A stretch of 64,000 nt of DNA from contig NZ_JALIRP010000009.1 of assembly GCF_022898935.1 (NCBI RefSeq), positions 123,748 through 187,747 of the forward strand, given 5' to 3'. Under the pieces are notes generated by a model. The model made no database searches. It was not told the origin of the DNA and saw nothing but the letters and a program-made list of their open reading frames with translations. Positions 55,574-64,000 of this stretch are shown one piece after another. A program made the position numbers and the translations under genes. The DNA comes from Paenibacillus mangrovi. Its GTDB lineage: Bacteria > Bacillota > Bacilli > Paenibacillales > Paenibacillaceae. How positions within the stretch are numbered: the first letter of the stretch is position 1; each line of letters starts with the position of its first letter.

Positions 55574-57169
55574 TTGAAGAGAAGCTGGTTGAACGGAATA
55601 TTGGCAGGAGCCCTGTTTATCTCGGTCCTGTCGGCCTGCAGCAAGACGGATTCCACCAAAGGAGCCGATGCCGGCAGTACCTCGGAGAACGGAACCAAGG
55701 CCGAGGAGAAGACGAAGCTGACATTCTGGAATTTGGATGATGCGACAACCACGAATTCACCCGTTGTTGAGAAGCTGAAACAGGATTACAACGTCGATAT
55801 GGATTTTATCAGTTCGTCAAGAGATGCAATGAAAGAAAAGCTGAACCTGATGATCGCTTCCAACGATATCCCTGACTGGTGGAAGGAACCGAACTTTACC
55901 GATTACGACAAGCTGATACAGCAAGGCGTTGCGGCTGAAATTCCGCAGAATCTTATTGAACAGTATATGCCGAAATACGTTGCATGGCTGAAAAGATATC
56001 TGGGCGACGATCCCTTCAAATATGTAAGAAGAGACGACAAAATCTATGGGCTGCCGGTCATATGGGATATTGGAATCGACGGCCTCCAGCTTGCCTTCCG
56101 CAGCGACTGGATGAAGAAGGTTGGTATCACGAAAACGCCGGAAACGCTGGAGGAAATGGAAGCAGCGCTTACCAAATTCCGCAATGATGACCCGGACGGC
56201 AACGGCAAAAAGGACACCTATGGCATCACCGCTTCGGGGGATAATATCGAAACGATGTTCAGCTCCGTCTTTGGCGCTTTTGATGCTTATCCGAATATTT
56301 TCCGGGAAAAAGACGGCAAGATTGTCCGTGGCGAGATTGAGCCGGGAGCCAAAGAGGCGCTTACCGTGCTGAACCGCTGGTACAAGAATGAATTGATCGA
56401 TCCTGAGTTTGTCGTTAACAAAGGGAGTAACGTTGAGGATAAAGTGCTAGCCGACAAGATCGGTGCCATAGAGTTCTACTGGTGGGCATTTCTTCCAGGA
56501 AACGCTTTCCTGGGCGGCGAGCAATGGTATGATAAGCTCAAAAAGAAGCATCCTGATTTTAACTTTGATACGGTTGGCGGCGTCAAGGGTCCGGATGGCA
56601 GTTACGGCATTTCGCAATATAATCCGGCTTACGCGTCTGGCGTCATGTTCGGCAAGCAGCTGGCACAGGATCAAAACAAGATGATCAAATATATGCAGGT
56701 ATTTGAAGCTACGGAGTTTGATCCGTCTACGTATGAGCTGATGAACTTTGGTGTGGAAGGTAAGCACTGGAAGAAGAGTGATAAAGGTACTATAGATTTC
56801 ATCTCGCCGTACGATGATGAAAAAGAACGTAAAAAAGCGGGGATCGGCGGTTTCTCCTTGCCGGGCTCTTTCAACGATTACAATTTCCAAACCACCTATA
56901 CGTCGGATCAAGACATGCGCAAATTAGCGCAAGATACCCGGGCGAAAGGTACACAAGTGATCGATATTCTATCACCGTTCAACAAGCCGGTATACAACGA
57001 TTATCAGGATAAACTGAAGCAGTTCACGCTTACCACCTACATCGACTTTATTACGGGCCGCAAATCTCTCGATGAATTCGATAAATTTGTTGCTGAGTGG
57101 AAGAAGATGGGCGGAGACAAAGTGCTGGAAGAAGCTCAAAAAGTATATGATGAAAATTTAAAGAAATAA
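55574..57169 (+). CDS. Extracellular solute-binding lipoprotein (LplA type)
   Basis: A lipoprotein of about 531 residues: signal peptide with lipobox VLSAC (Cys near residue 22), Ser/Gly/Glu linker, then a long family-1 binding protein fold (LTFWNLDDATT, then KLKQDYNVDMDF). TTG at 55574 is preferred because AAGGG lies nine bases upstream; an ATG at 55565 is adjacent to it. Sits directly after the two permeases, so this is the complete membrane part of a sugar importer, again without its own ATPase. Confidence 0.88.
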   Translation: MKRSWLNGILAGALFISVLSACSKTDSTKGADAGSTSENGTKAEEKTKLTFWNLDDATTTNSPVVEKLKQDYNVDMDFISSSRDAMKEKLNLMIASNDIPDWWKEPNFTDYDKLIQQGVAAEIPQNLIEQYMPKYVAWLKRYLGDDPFKYVRRDDKIYGLPVIWDIGIDGLQLAFRSDWMKKVGITKTPETLEEMEAALTKFRNDDPDGNGKKDTYGITASGDNIETMFSSVFGAFDAYPNIFREKDGKIVRGEIEPGAKEALTVLNRWYKNELIDPEFVVNKGSNVEDKVLADKIGAIEFYWWAFLPGNAFLGGEQWYDKLKKKHPDFNFDTVGGVKGPDGSYGISQYNPAYASGVMFGKQLAQDQNKMIKYMQVFEATEFDPSTYELMNFGVEGKHWKKSDKGTIDFISPYDDEKERKKAGIGGFSLPGSFNDYNFQTTYTSDQDMRKLAQDTRAKGTQVIDILSPFNKPVYNDYQDKLKQFTLTTYIDFITGRKSLDEFDKFVAEWKKMGGDKVLEEAQKVYDENLKK

Positions 57170-57183
57170 CCTGATAGCAAAGA

Positions 57184-57226
57184 GGGAGGCCTTATTCTGG
57201 CGTTAGTTGAAGAGGGCCTCCTTTCA
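57184..57226 (+). terminator. Terminator or attenuator after the binding protein
   Basis: GGAGGCC pairs with GGCCTCC across a 26-base loop, followed by TTTC. Partial read-through to the next gene is likely. Confidence 0.55.
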
Positions 57227-57267
57227 TTTCCTGAAACGATAGAGGTCTTTAAGGAGGAAACGGAGAC

Positions 57268-59667
57268 ATGCTTAATATACAGGCTGGATCGATGTCCATT
57301 CGAATAAGCGATACAGGGGAAATAACAGCACTTTCGGATGCAGGAGGCGAGAAACGGTATGTGAGCACAGCGTACAAATCGCCGCTCATTCGTCTTGCGA
57401 CCGGGCAGCAGTTGGAAGAGCCTTCAGCGGCAAAATATCATGCGGCGTCAGGGGAGTTGACGCTGAATTATCCTAGTGGCGCTATAGTGACAGTTGCCAC
57501 AGCAAGCAGGGAGCGCTATGCAACCTTTGAGGTGATCCGTATCGACGGCGCAGACCCGGATACCTTGATCTGGGGGCCGATCGTCATGACGATTGACTCA
57601 TCGATTGGTGAATCGGTAGGAGTTGTTCAAGGCGGTGATTTCGCTATCGGGATGCAGGCACTGAATTTGAAAACGGTTGGGGGCTGGCCAGCGGAGCTTC
57701 AAAGGATGGAATATGTCCAGCCGACCTATGCCGCCTGCGACGATGCGGATTCCGGCGGACGGCAGCTGTCCGACAACAAGTTCGACTACGAAGTGTGTAC
57801 GGCATGGCCCATTGTCAGGGGCGGGAGCCTGCTGCAGTCATTCGCCCGCAACCGGACTAAACCAGCGCATCGTCCGGTATGGAATTTGCCGGATGCAGAA
57901 GTTGAGGGCATGGACGGCGATGACGCCCGCATTCCAGGCACTAAAATCGCTTTATTCGGCTGTCCGGTTGATCAAGTGCTGGCGACGATTGAAGCGGTTG
58001 AGCTTGGAGAAGGGCTGCCTCATCCGGAATTTGACGGTGCCTGGGGGAAGACGTCGCCCGCGGCTACCCGGTCTTATTTGATTACCGATTTTTCTGAGAA
58101 GACGATGGAGGTGGCCGTCCGGTATACCCGCCAGGCCGGTTTGAACTATGTATACCATCCTGATCCGTTTGAGAATTGGGGGCATTTCAAGCTGAAGCCC
58201 AAGTATTTCCAAGGCGGGGACCAAAGCTTGAAGCGTTGTGTTGAACTGGCGGAGAAAGAAGGGGTGCATGTTGGCATTCATACCTTGTCCAACTTCACGA
58301 CGCTGAACGATCCTTATGTTTCTCCCGTTCCTGATGCAGGTCTGGAAAAGGTCGGCACTGCGAAGCTGACAGCATCGATTGGATCTTTGGACCAGGAGAT
58401 CGGGATCGAAGATCCTCGCCCGTTTACAGCCAGTTTGTTCCGGCATACGGCTATGATGGATAAGGAACTCATCGAGTATGACGGCGTTTCGGAGAGTGCG
58501 CCCTGGAAGCTGACAGGCGTCAAACGCGGCATGCACGGAACCGCCCCGGCCCCGCATCAGGCGGGAACGGAAATCGGCCGTTTATGGGATCATCCGTATG
58601 ATGTTGTGTTCCCGAATATCCGGCTGCAGGACCGATTCAGCGAACGAATCAGCGGACTTATGTCCGAGGCTGGACTAAAGCAAATTTCGTTTGACGGTTT
58701 GGAAGGCTTGTATGCCACGGGACAGGACGGCTACGGCGTCAATCGGTTTGTGAATATGTGCTATGAACGTTGGGGCAGCGAGGTCATCAATGATGCGAGC
58801 ATCGTTGTGCCCAATTATTTATGGCATATATTTACCCGCTTCAACTGGGGCGAACCGTGGGGCGCCCACACCCGCGAAGGCCAGCTTGAACTGAGGCTCA
58901 GCAACCAGCGCTATTTCGCACGAAATTTCATTCCGCCTATGCTGGGCTGGTTCCTGATCCGTTCTGCTTCGGAACGCTTTGAAGCGACTACGCTGGATGA
59001 AATTGAATGGGTGCTGTCCAAAGCGGCGGGATTCAACGCCGGCTTCTCACTGGTGGCCGACATGGCTGTACTTGAGCGTAACGGCAATATCAATGTGTTG
59101 CTGGAAAGCGTGCGCGTCTGGGAGGAAGCTCGGCATGCGAAGGCTTTTACTGCGGAGCAGCGTCAGCGGCTTTGCGATGCAAAAAGCGACTGGCATTTGG
59201 AGGAAGCAGGAACGGGGAGATGGAATCTGTATCCGATTGCTATCTCGAGGCCGTTCATTTGCAGCCCGGATGAGCTGCAACCCGGTCAGCCGGGAGGCGC
59301 AGATTGGACCTTCTACAACAAGTATGCGGCTCAGTCGCTCCGTTTCTGCCTGCGCGTGATGCCGTCTTACGGCAATGAAGATGCTGCAGTGAAGCGTCCG
59401 ACTTTCTATACGAACGGGACTTATATGACCTTTGAAACCGAAGTCGCGGCCAATGAGTACCTTGTCTGCGACGGCAGCCCCGAAGGCAAAATCTATGATC
59501 AGAACTGGAACCTGCTAAGAACCGTGGAAACATCCGCCGTAGTACCGACTGTAGCTGCCGGCGGACAGACGTTGTCGTTCAGCTGCAAATTCGAGGGTGA
59601 TCCCAAGCCAGTTGTCAGTGTCAAAGTGTTCACTCGGGGTGAACCGGAGAAGATCGAAGCGAAATAG
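57268..59667 (+). CDS. Large glycoside-hydrolase-like protein of unknown specificity
   Basis: A 799-residue protein, no signal peptide. The N-terminal about 250 residues look like a beta-sandwich (MLNIQAGSMSIRISDTGEI, then GPIVMTIDSSIGESVG). The middle reads as a TIM-barrel: SYLITDFSEKTMEVAVRYTR, LNYVYHPDPFENWGHF, GVHVGIHTLSNF, then KQISFDGLEGLYATGQDGYG, where the Asp and Glu in ISFDGLEG are possible catalytic residues. A C-terminal beta domain follows. AAGGAGGAAAC precedes the ATG. It ends the YesMN transporter cluster, so it probably acts on the imported sugar. I do not know its family number. Confidence 0.6.
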   Translation: MLNIQAGSMSIRISDTGEITALSDAGGEKRYVSTAYKSPLIRLATGQQLEEPSAAKYHAASGELTLNYPSGAIVTVATASRERYATFEVIRIDGADPDTLIWGPIVMTIDSSIGESVGVVQGGDFAIGMQALNLKTVGGWPAELQRMEYVQPTYAACDDADSGGRQLSDNKFDYEVCTAWPIVRGGSLLQSFARNRTKPAHRPVWNLPDAEVEGMDGDDARIPGTKIALFGCPVDQVLATIEAVELGEGLPHPEFDGAWGKTSPAATRSYLITDFSEKTMEVAVRYTRQAGLNYVYHPDPFENWGHFKLKPKYFQGGDQSLKRCVELAEKEGVHVGIHTLSNFTTLNDPYVSPVPDAGLEKVGTAKLTASIGSLDQEIGIEDPRPFTASLFRHTAMMDKELIEYDGVSESAPWKLTGVKRGMHGTAPAPHQAGTEIGRLWDHPYDVVFPNIRLQDRFSERISGLMSEAGLKQISFDGLEGLYATGQDGYGVNRFVNMCYERWGSEVINDASIVVPNYLWHIFTRFNWGEPWGAHTREGQLELRLSNQRYFARNFIPPMLGWFLIRSASERFEATTLDEIEWVLSKAAGFNAGFSLVADMAVLERNGNINVLLESVRVWEEARHAKAFTAEQRQRLCDAKSDWHLEEAGTGRWNLYPIAISRPFICSPDELQPGQPGGADWTFYNKYAAQSLRFCLRVMPSYGNEDAAVKRPTFYTNGTYMTFETEVAANEYLVCDGSPEGKIYDQNWNLLRTVETSAVVPTVAAGGQTLSFSCKFEGDPKPVVSVKVFTRGEPEKIEAK

Positions 59668-59716
59668 CATGCAGTTGCAGAATTGGTCTCGCAGCGAAGT
59701 GGACCGCAAAAATAGC

Positions 59717-59754
59717 GGGCTGGTCAAGGATAAATCCTCAGGCCAGCCCCTTTT
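59717..59754 (+). terminator. Terminator after the glycosidase-like gene
   Basis: GGGCTGGTCAAGGA pairs with TCCTCAGGCCAGCCC around TAAA, followed by CTTTTGC. Confidence 0.8.
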
Positions 59755-59865
59755 GCTATGCGCGGCATGTAGTATCCACTTATTTTGCATAGCTTTTTTG
59801 AGGATAAGATGAATCACACATGATAAAATAGGATTAATCTTACTTATATATTTGGAGGCATTCTC

Positions 59866-60381
59866 ATGATGATTCAGCTAGGCAATTTTGAAGTGAATTC
59901 CGGCCAATTGGTTGTAGCCGATCCTTGTTATGATTTAAATACCGAAACCATTATTATGGGTGTGTTAGATTCTGTGTTGAATGGCTCTTGGGTGGGTCAA
60001 GTAGAGAAAGTTGAAGTCAGAGACTGGGGCGAAGCATGCTCCAAATTAACGGCTTACCATCATTCCGTCGCTGAACAAGAGGCGTCTTTGGAATGGGTGA
60101 AATGCCCATTTATTGTTGGTGTGGATAGTGGACAAGCAGGGATTTTTGACATCCAAAAATATAGAATTCCTGATGCCGATGCTAAAGACATAGGCTCGGA
60201 TACAGATAGTGAATGGTATTACGCCTGCTGCGATATGACCGAGAGTGGGGAAGAAGCGGGTGTTCTGGATGGAGGCGTGGTTTCACGCACAGGTATGGGA
60301 GACGGAGCCTACGGGGTATATATGGCCATGAACGGGGAGAAACAGATTGTTGGTGTGAAAATTGTGTTTATCAAGATGTAA
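59866..60381 (+). CDS. DUF4241 domain-containing protein
   Basis: A 171-residue acidic protein with DUF4241 features: SGQLVVADPCY near the start, VGVDSGQAGIFD in the middle and VVSRTGMGDGAYGVY near the C-terminus. Function of the family is unknown; it is seen in immunity-type and stand-alone contexts. ATTTGGAGGCATTCTC precedes the ATG (a second ATG follows at once). It stands alone, with no toxin gene beside it. Confidence 0.75.
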   Translation: MMIQLGNFEVNSGQLVVADPCYDLNTETIIMGVLDSVLNGSWVGQVEKVEVRDWGEACSKLTAYHHSVAEQEASLEWVKCPFIVGVDSGQAGIFDIQKYRIPDADAKDIGSDTDSEWYYACCDMTESGEEAGVLDGGVVSRTGMGDGAYGVYMAMNGEKQIVGVKIVFIKM

Positions 60382-60433
60382 GTCAGATACGATCGAAAAA
60401 AATGTTTCCATCACGTCCCATCCGCCGAAACCA

Positions 60434-60442
60434 TGCTATAAT
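60434..60442 (+). promoter_or_regulatory. Extended -10 promoter of the MATE gene
   Basis: TGCTATAAT (extended -10) without a good -35, 40 bases before the MATE start. Confidence 0.45.
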
Positions 60443-60481
60443 AGTGTACGCATTTAATTACACTGAAAAAGAGATGATGAC

Positions 60482-61876
60482 TTGGGTACACCAGCTCCCT
60501 ATTATAAACAAAAAACGAAAACGTTTCTGAATAAGTACTTCACTGGAAGTAAGCTTGATTATAAGCAAATTATCGCGATCATCATTCCGATATTTGTGGA
60601 TCAAGCTTTTATTATTTTAATGAGTCTAATGAACACGGCGATGATTTCCTCCTCGGGCGTAGCGGCTGTGAGTGCAGTCAGTATGGTGGATTCGCTGAAT
60701 ATTTTCTTAGTCAATGTCTTTATTGCTGTGGCGACCGGAGGAACGGTCATTGTTGCGCAGTATAAAGGAAGCGGGAATCAGGAGATGGTATCGAAGGCTG
60801 CGGGGCAGGCCATTACGGCGGTTGCGGTGCTGTCCGTGCTCCTGAGCGTGAGTGTGATTGCTTTTCATACGCCGGTGCTGAACCTGTTATTCGGGCAGGC
60901 GGATGCTGATGTGTTCCAGAATGCCCGGATTTATCTGATCGGAAGTTGTATTTCTTATCCGTTCATCGGGATTTTTCAAGCGGTCACCGGTGCATTAAGG
61001 GGTGTAGGGGAGACCAAGGCTTGTCTGGGGCTTTCGCTGATCCTGAATGTGACCTATATGCTGCTGAATATCCTGTTCATTACTGTATTCGACATGGGCG
61101 TTAAGGGACTGATTATATCCTTAATCACAGCGAGAGTGCTCGGGATGGCGGTGTCGCTGTTTTATATGATCCGAATGAATCATTCCATGCAGTACCGGAT
61201 CAAAAATGCGCTGAAGATCGATTTTTCCATCCTCAAAAAAATTATGGTCATCGGCATTCCCTTTGCGGCGGAGCAGATGTTCTTTAACGGCGGCAAGCTG
61301 CTGACGCAAACTTTCATCGTGCAGCTGGGGACGCTTGCGATTACGGTGAACGCCATCAGCGGTTCGATATCGATGCTGTTCCAGATCGGGGGCAGTGCGC
61401 TGAGCATCGCCGTGGTGACGGTTGTCGGCCAATGTATCGGCAATGGGAGCATTATGGACGCCAGAAAGTTCACTAAGTCCTTTCTCGGGTTGTCCACGGC
61501 CTTTTTCATATTCATTGCAGCGGTGATTTTGCCATTGTTCCCGTATATCGTTAACCTGTTTTCGCCACCGGCTGAAATTATTCCAGATATCTTTAATCTT
61601 ACGCTTCTCATCGCGATTACGCAGCCGCTTTTCTGGTCCGTAAGTTTTGTTTTGCCTTCGGCACTCCGTGCAGCGGGGGACTCGAACTTTACCTCGCTGA
61701 CATCTCTGCTCTCAATGTGGGTGCTGCGCGTTATTTTGGGCTATGTGCTTGCGATTCCGCTAAAATTCGGCATTATGGGTGTGTGGGTCGCGATGGTCAC
61801 CGAATGGGGCGTGCGCGGAGCTATTTTCTGGTGGCGGTTCAGGGGAGATAAATGGTATAGACGGAAGTTGATATAG
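60482..61876 (+). CDS. MATE family efflux transporter
   Basis: A 464-residue membrane protein with about twelve helices in two related halves, containing the paired segments PIFVDQAFIILMSLMNTAMI and GTVIVAQYKGSGN that mark MATE transporters. They export drugs or cationic compounds in exchange for sodium or protons. The start is TTG at 60482 with GAGATGATGAC before it. No regulator is adjacent. Confidence 0.88.
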   Translation: MGTPAPYYKQKTKTFLNKYFTGSKLDYKQIIAIIIPIFVDQAFIILMSLMNTAMISSSGVAAVSAVSMVDSLNIFLVNVFIAVATGGTVIVAQYKGSGNQEMVSKAAGQAITAVAVLSVLLSVSVIAFHTPVLNLLFGQADADVFQNARIYLIGSCISYPFIGIFQAVTGALRGVGETKACLGLSLILNVTYMLLNILFITVFDMGVKGLIISLITARVLGMAVSLFYMIRMNHSMQYRIKNALKIDFSILKKIMVIGIPFAAEQMFFNGGKLLTQTFIVQLGTLAITVNAISGSISMLFQIGGSALSIAVVTVVGQCIGNGSIMDARKFTKSFLGLSTAFFIFIAAVILPLFPYIVNLFSPPAEIIPDIFNLTLLIAITQPLFWSVSFVLPSALRAAGDSNFTSLTSLLSMWVLRVILGYVLAIPLKFGIMGVWVAMVTEWGVRGAIFWWRFRGDKWYRRKLI

Positions 61877-61908
61877 AAATGAAGTGAATAGGTGGCATTA
61901 ATCGTGAT

Positions 61909-61977
61909 TGCCCCCTTGGAATTGGCATTGGAATCCTTTAAGGAAGTCTTGTGCCATCCAAGGGTGCATTTTTTTTT
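61909..61977 (+). terminator. Terminator of the MATE gene
   Basis: A long hairpin with arms TGCCCCCTTGGA and TCCAAGGGTGCA and an inner TGGCA/TGCCA stem, followed by nine T residues. Confidence 0.8.
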
Positions 61978-62103
61978 GGGATCAAGGAGGGAGCAGCAGC
62001 CCACTACATTGTTCACATATAGTAGGAGTAAAGTCCAATATTTGTTTGTTTTTCCATTATTGAGTGTCAATGAGTGGATTATTTGTGTATGATTTTGAGA
62101 AAG

Positions 62104-62147
62104 AAGTTAGGATTCGGGTAGTTCAGCTCTCGGTCTCAACCTAACTT
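62104..62147. repeat. Hairpin-forming inverted repeat in a gene gap
   Basis: AAGTTAGG (62104-62111) pairs with CCTAACTT (62140-62147). It lies between the MATE terminator and the lipoprotein gene; role unknown. Nothing else was recognised in 61978-62233. Confidence 0.35.
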
Positions 62148-62233
62148 ATCGCCAAATTAGGAGGGCTATTCAGCTTTATCATAATATTTCATTGATCAAT
62201 GGGATTAAATACAACGAGATGTGGAGGGACTTT

Positions 62234-62623
62234 ATGAAAAATCCGGTAGTAGGAATGATTGCTGTATTATCGGCTATTACCTTGCTGGTGGGTTGTAGCC
62301 AGGCGAAGTCGAAATTAGATGGAGTTTGGACAATTACCTCTGGTTCCCAATCGGAAGGTTGTTTTTCCAGAATCCATTTTGATAAAATTTCCAAAACTGA
62401 TTTTATAACTATTGATGAACCAACTGAGAACTTCACCCAAGTATGGTTTGGGACATATGAGAAGGAAGAAAACGATATTCGGGTTACACTCCGCGATCCC
62501 GTAGCAGATCCCTTCATGATGGCTGTCGACCGCAATGAAGACGAATTAAAGGTTCAATACGAATGGAAATCGAAAAAATATGTCTGCTCGTACCAGCCTG
62601 AAGTAAGTTCCGGAAAATACTAA
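62234..62623 (+). CDS. Hypothetical lipoprotein
   Basis: A 129-residue protein with a lipoprotein signal: MKNPVVGMIAVLSAITLLVGC, lipobox Cys at 21. The mature part (KLDGVWTITSGSQSEGC onward, then FGTYEKEENDIRVTL) resembles small beta-barrel, lipocalin-like domains. ATG at 62234 has GGAGGGAC upstream; the longer reading from 62192 lacks a signal at its start. Exposed on the outer face of the membrane. Function unknown. Confidence 0.7.
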   Translation: MKNPVVGMIAVLSAITLLVGCSQAKSKLDGVWTITSGSQSEGCFSRIHFDKISKTDFITIDEPTENFTQVWFGTYEKEENDIRVTLRDPVADPFMMAVDRNEDELKVQYEWKSKKYVCSYQPEVSSGKY

Positions 62624-62714
62624 CAAAGGACAGCAGCTGCGCTGCAGCCTGGTCAAAAGATCAAGAAGATCAAAGAATTATTGGTTGAGAATAAATTTAA
62701 AAGGAGGTAGTCAC

Positions 62715-63320
62715 ATGACGAACTGGGATGAACATTATATAAGTGGAAATTTTACAAACTGGGATCTTCCATATCCATCGCAAGAGTTGGTCGCTTTTAT
62801 TGCTACTATGACCTTCCCGAGGAAGAAGGTAGCTTTGGATGTTGGATGCGGGGCTGGTCGAGAAGCCATATTTCTTGCCCAACAAGGTTGGGATGTAATT
62901 GGGGTGGATATAAGCACCGAGGCTCTTAGAATCGCTGCTGAACGGGCAAAGGAGGTTGGAGTGGAAGTTGACTGGCGCCAAGGGGATATCCTGAACTTAC
63001 CAGTGGAGAATAAATTCATAGACTTTGTAAATGATCGCGGTTGCTTTCATTCGATTGGTGAAGAAAACCGGGATCAATATGTCAATGAGATTGCTCGTAT
63101 TCTCAAACCTGGTGGGATGATGCTACTTCGAGGTTGTCGTGACGAGGAAGAAGATGGACATTTTGTTCTCGTGACTGAAACATCGGTTGATCGATACTTT
63201 AGCCAATATTTTGATCGAGGCCCGGTGCTTCCGTTACAAATGGTCACAGGTCGTGGTTATAACCATGAAGGAATGAAAGGAAACCTAGTAATATTGAAGA
63301 AAAACCAAAAATATCTTTGA
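62715..63320 (+). CDS. Class I SAM-dependent methyltransferase
   Basis: A 201-residue methyltransferase: motif I VALDVGCGAGREAIFLA near 40, acidic GVDIS near 63, QGDILNLPV near 87 and FVNDRGCFHSI near 102, where the Asn-Asp-Arg-Gly variant replaces the usual post-II motif and resembles thiol or tellurite-type (TehB-like) methyltransferases. AAGGAGGTAG precedes ATG 62715. Substrate unknown. Confidence 0.85.
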   Translation: MTNWDEHYISGNFTNWDLPYPSQELVAFIATMTFPRKKVALDVGCGAGREAIFLAQQGWDVIGVDISTEALRIAAERAKEVGVEVDWRQGDILNLPVENKFIDFVNDRGCFHSIGEENRDQYVNEIARILKPGGMMLLRGCRDEEEDGHFVLVTETSVDRYFSQYFDRGPVLPLQMVTGRGYNHEGMKGNLVILKKNQKYL

Positions 63321-63401
63321 TGGGGTTCGTAGATACAACAACGTTACACGAAATTATTGCAAGGGCTATAAAAATCACAAATAGTAAGAGGGGAGACTAC
63401 G

Positions 63402-63797
63402 ATGGACAATTTTGGTGGACCACCTAGTTTTTTTGCTTTTCTACTAGAAGTTCCTCCGTTTTTCCTAACCTATAAAGGATTAATTCTTATATTCGTAATC
63501 TGTGTATTTGCTTACGTCATAATAAAAGTACTATCAACCTGGATTTCAAATAATGCATCGGAGATAACACAGAAGAGATGTAAGGTTACAGATAAACGAA
63601 CTCAAGTATGGGGCGGATCAAATGATATCAGTACAAGTACAAATTATTACATAACATTTGAGTTTGAAGATAATACCCGAAAAGAACTATATGTAGGAGA
63701 CAAACACTATGGATTAATTTCAATTGGTGATCAAGGCGAATTAACTTATCAAGGAACCAGATTTAAAGGGTTTATAAGGATGACAGATAATCAGTAA
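63402..63797 (+). CDS. DUF2500 domain-containing membrane protein
   Basis: A 131-residue protein with one membrane helix (about residues 25-47, LILIFVICVFAYVIIKVL) and a soluble beta-rich DUF2500 domain (CKVTDKRTQVWGGSNDIS, YYITFEFEDNTRKEL, GDQGELTYQGTRFKGF). A GAGGGGAGAC site precedes the ATG. Function unknown. Confidence 0.8.
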   Translation: MDNFGGPPSFFAFLLEVPPFFLTYKGLILIFVICVFAYVIIKVLSTWISNNASEITQKRCKVTDKRTQVWGGSNDISTSTNYYITFEFEDNTRKELYVGDKHYGLISIGDQGELTYQGTRFKGFIRMTDNQ

Positions 63798-63878
63798 AGT
63801 AGGCGATTTCACAAGGTTATATGAAGCGGGAGGAAGACATCTAAAGTTAAAAATAAAAGGAACCACAATCTCTTGAAG

Positions 63879-64000
63879 TGACCCCAAAAAGTTAGACATT
63901 ATATAGTTAGGCCACCTCTAACGCATGAGTTCGGTACTGTACCGGGCTCATGCGTTTTAGTTTTGCCTTTATTCGTTTGTGGTTGTAATAGTGGATATAT
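63879..64000 (-). mobile_element. End of an IS3-family element
   Basis: The element starts with TGACCCCAAAAAGTTAGACA, a terminal repeat typical of the IS3 family (IS150-like group), and runs off the right edge. Confidence 0.75.
63907..64000 (-). CDS. IS3-family transposase OrfB, C-terminal end (partial)
   Basis: The complement reads YIHYYNHKRIKAKLKRMSP and on to THALEVA-stop, the standard end of IS3-type integrase-like transposases (the Y-N-x-x-R-x-K-x-L segment). The catalytic part lies outside the window. Intactness cannot be judged. Confidence 0.85.
   Translation of the reverse strand, partial: YIHYYNHKRIKAKLKRMSPVQYRTHALEVA

Noticed and set aside
59866..60381. DUF4241 gene as an immunity protein of a contact-dependent toxin
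   Set aside because: No toxin, Rhs or secretion gene is adjacent; kept as a domain of unknown function only.
61909..61977. Long hairpin after the MATE gene considered as a riboswitch
   Set aside because: A stem ending in nine T residues just after a stop codon is best explained as a terminator.

Overview
The window looks like a chromosomal stretch of a Paenibacillus-type Firmicute. Evidence: strong AGGAGG-type ribosome binding sites with frequent TTG/GTG starts; YesM/YesN two-component pairs beside LplB/LplC-type sugar permeases whose operons lack an ATPase; a stalk-domain secreted protein; LacI and DeoR regulators next to glycan-degrading enzymes. The genus is inferred from style and gene content, not from a marker gene.

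Left edge (1-4.9 kb): the 5' part of an acetate/cation symporter with its DUF485 partner (minus strand), a DUF4317 gene that lacks its beginning, a HIRAN-domain protein and a WYL-type regulator.

DNA phosphorothioation island (about 4.9-23.4 kb, visibly AT-richer than the sugar clusters): a complete Dnd modification operon (dndB-C-D-E-A, minus strand) faces the restriction operon dptF-G-H (plus strand). Between them lies a three-gene minus-strand operon that standard Dnd loci do not need: a 64-residue protein, a second DndD-like SMC ATPase and a second DndE-like protein. The dpt and dnd operons share a GAAC-N4-GTTC palindrome in their upstream regions. This fits a LexA (SOS) box and also contains the GAAC/GTTC core that Dnd systems are known to sulfur-modify. 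dptF has a long, apparently structured, pseudoknotted 5' leader.

Decayed mobile zone (23.4-32 kb): a frameshifted yjfB, a truncated group II intron placed directly after the yjfB terminator, a 73-bp hairpin element, two phage-like small genes, a doubly frameshifted IS256-family element, a PLD-helicase-DUF3427 protein with a Nudix partner, an Mrr-type endonuclease remnant and a NERD protein. It reads as a defence or genome-integrity neighbourhood.

Metabolic half (32-64 kb): a two-part polyprenyl-synthase-like protein and a HAD phosphatase. Then comes an amino-sugar-like cluster (SIS protein, DeoR regulator, solute-binding protein, DUF4838 enzyme, two permeases, BadF/NagK-type kinase, second SIS protein, MFS), probably governed by the DeoR protein through repeated TTTTCGAAAA-type sites. 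Next are a LacI/Gfo-Idh-MocA pair with an operator-like inverted repeat, a stalk-domain protein, and a YesN-YesM/permease/permease/binding-protein/glycosidase-like cluster. The window ends with DUF4241, a MATE transporter, a lipoprotein, a methyltransferase, DUF2500 and the end of an IS3-family element. No tRNA, rRNA or CRISPR array was recognised.
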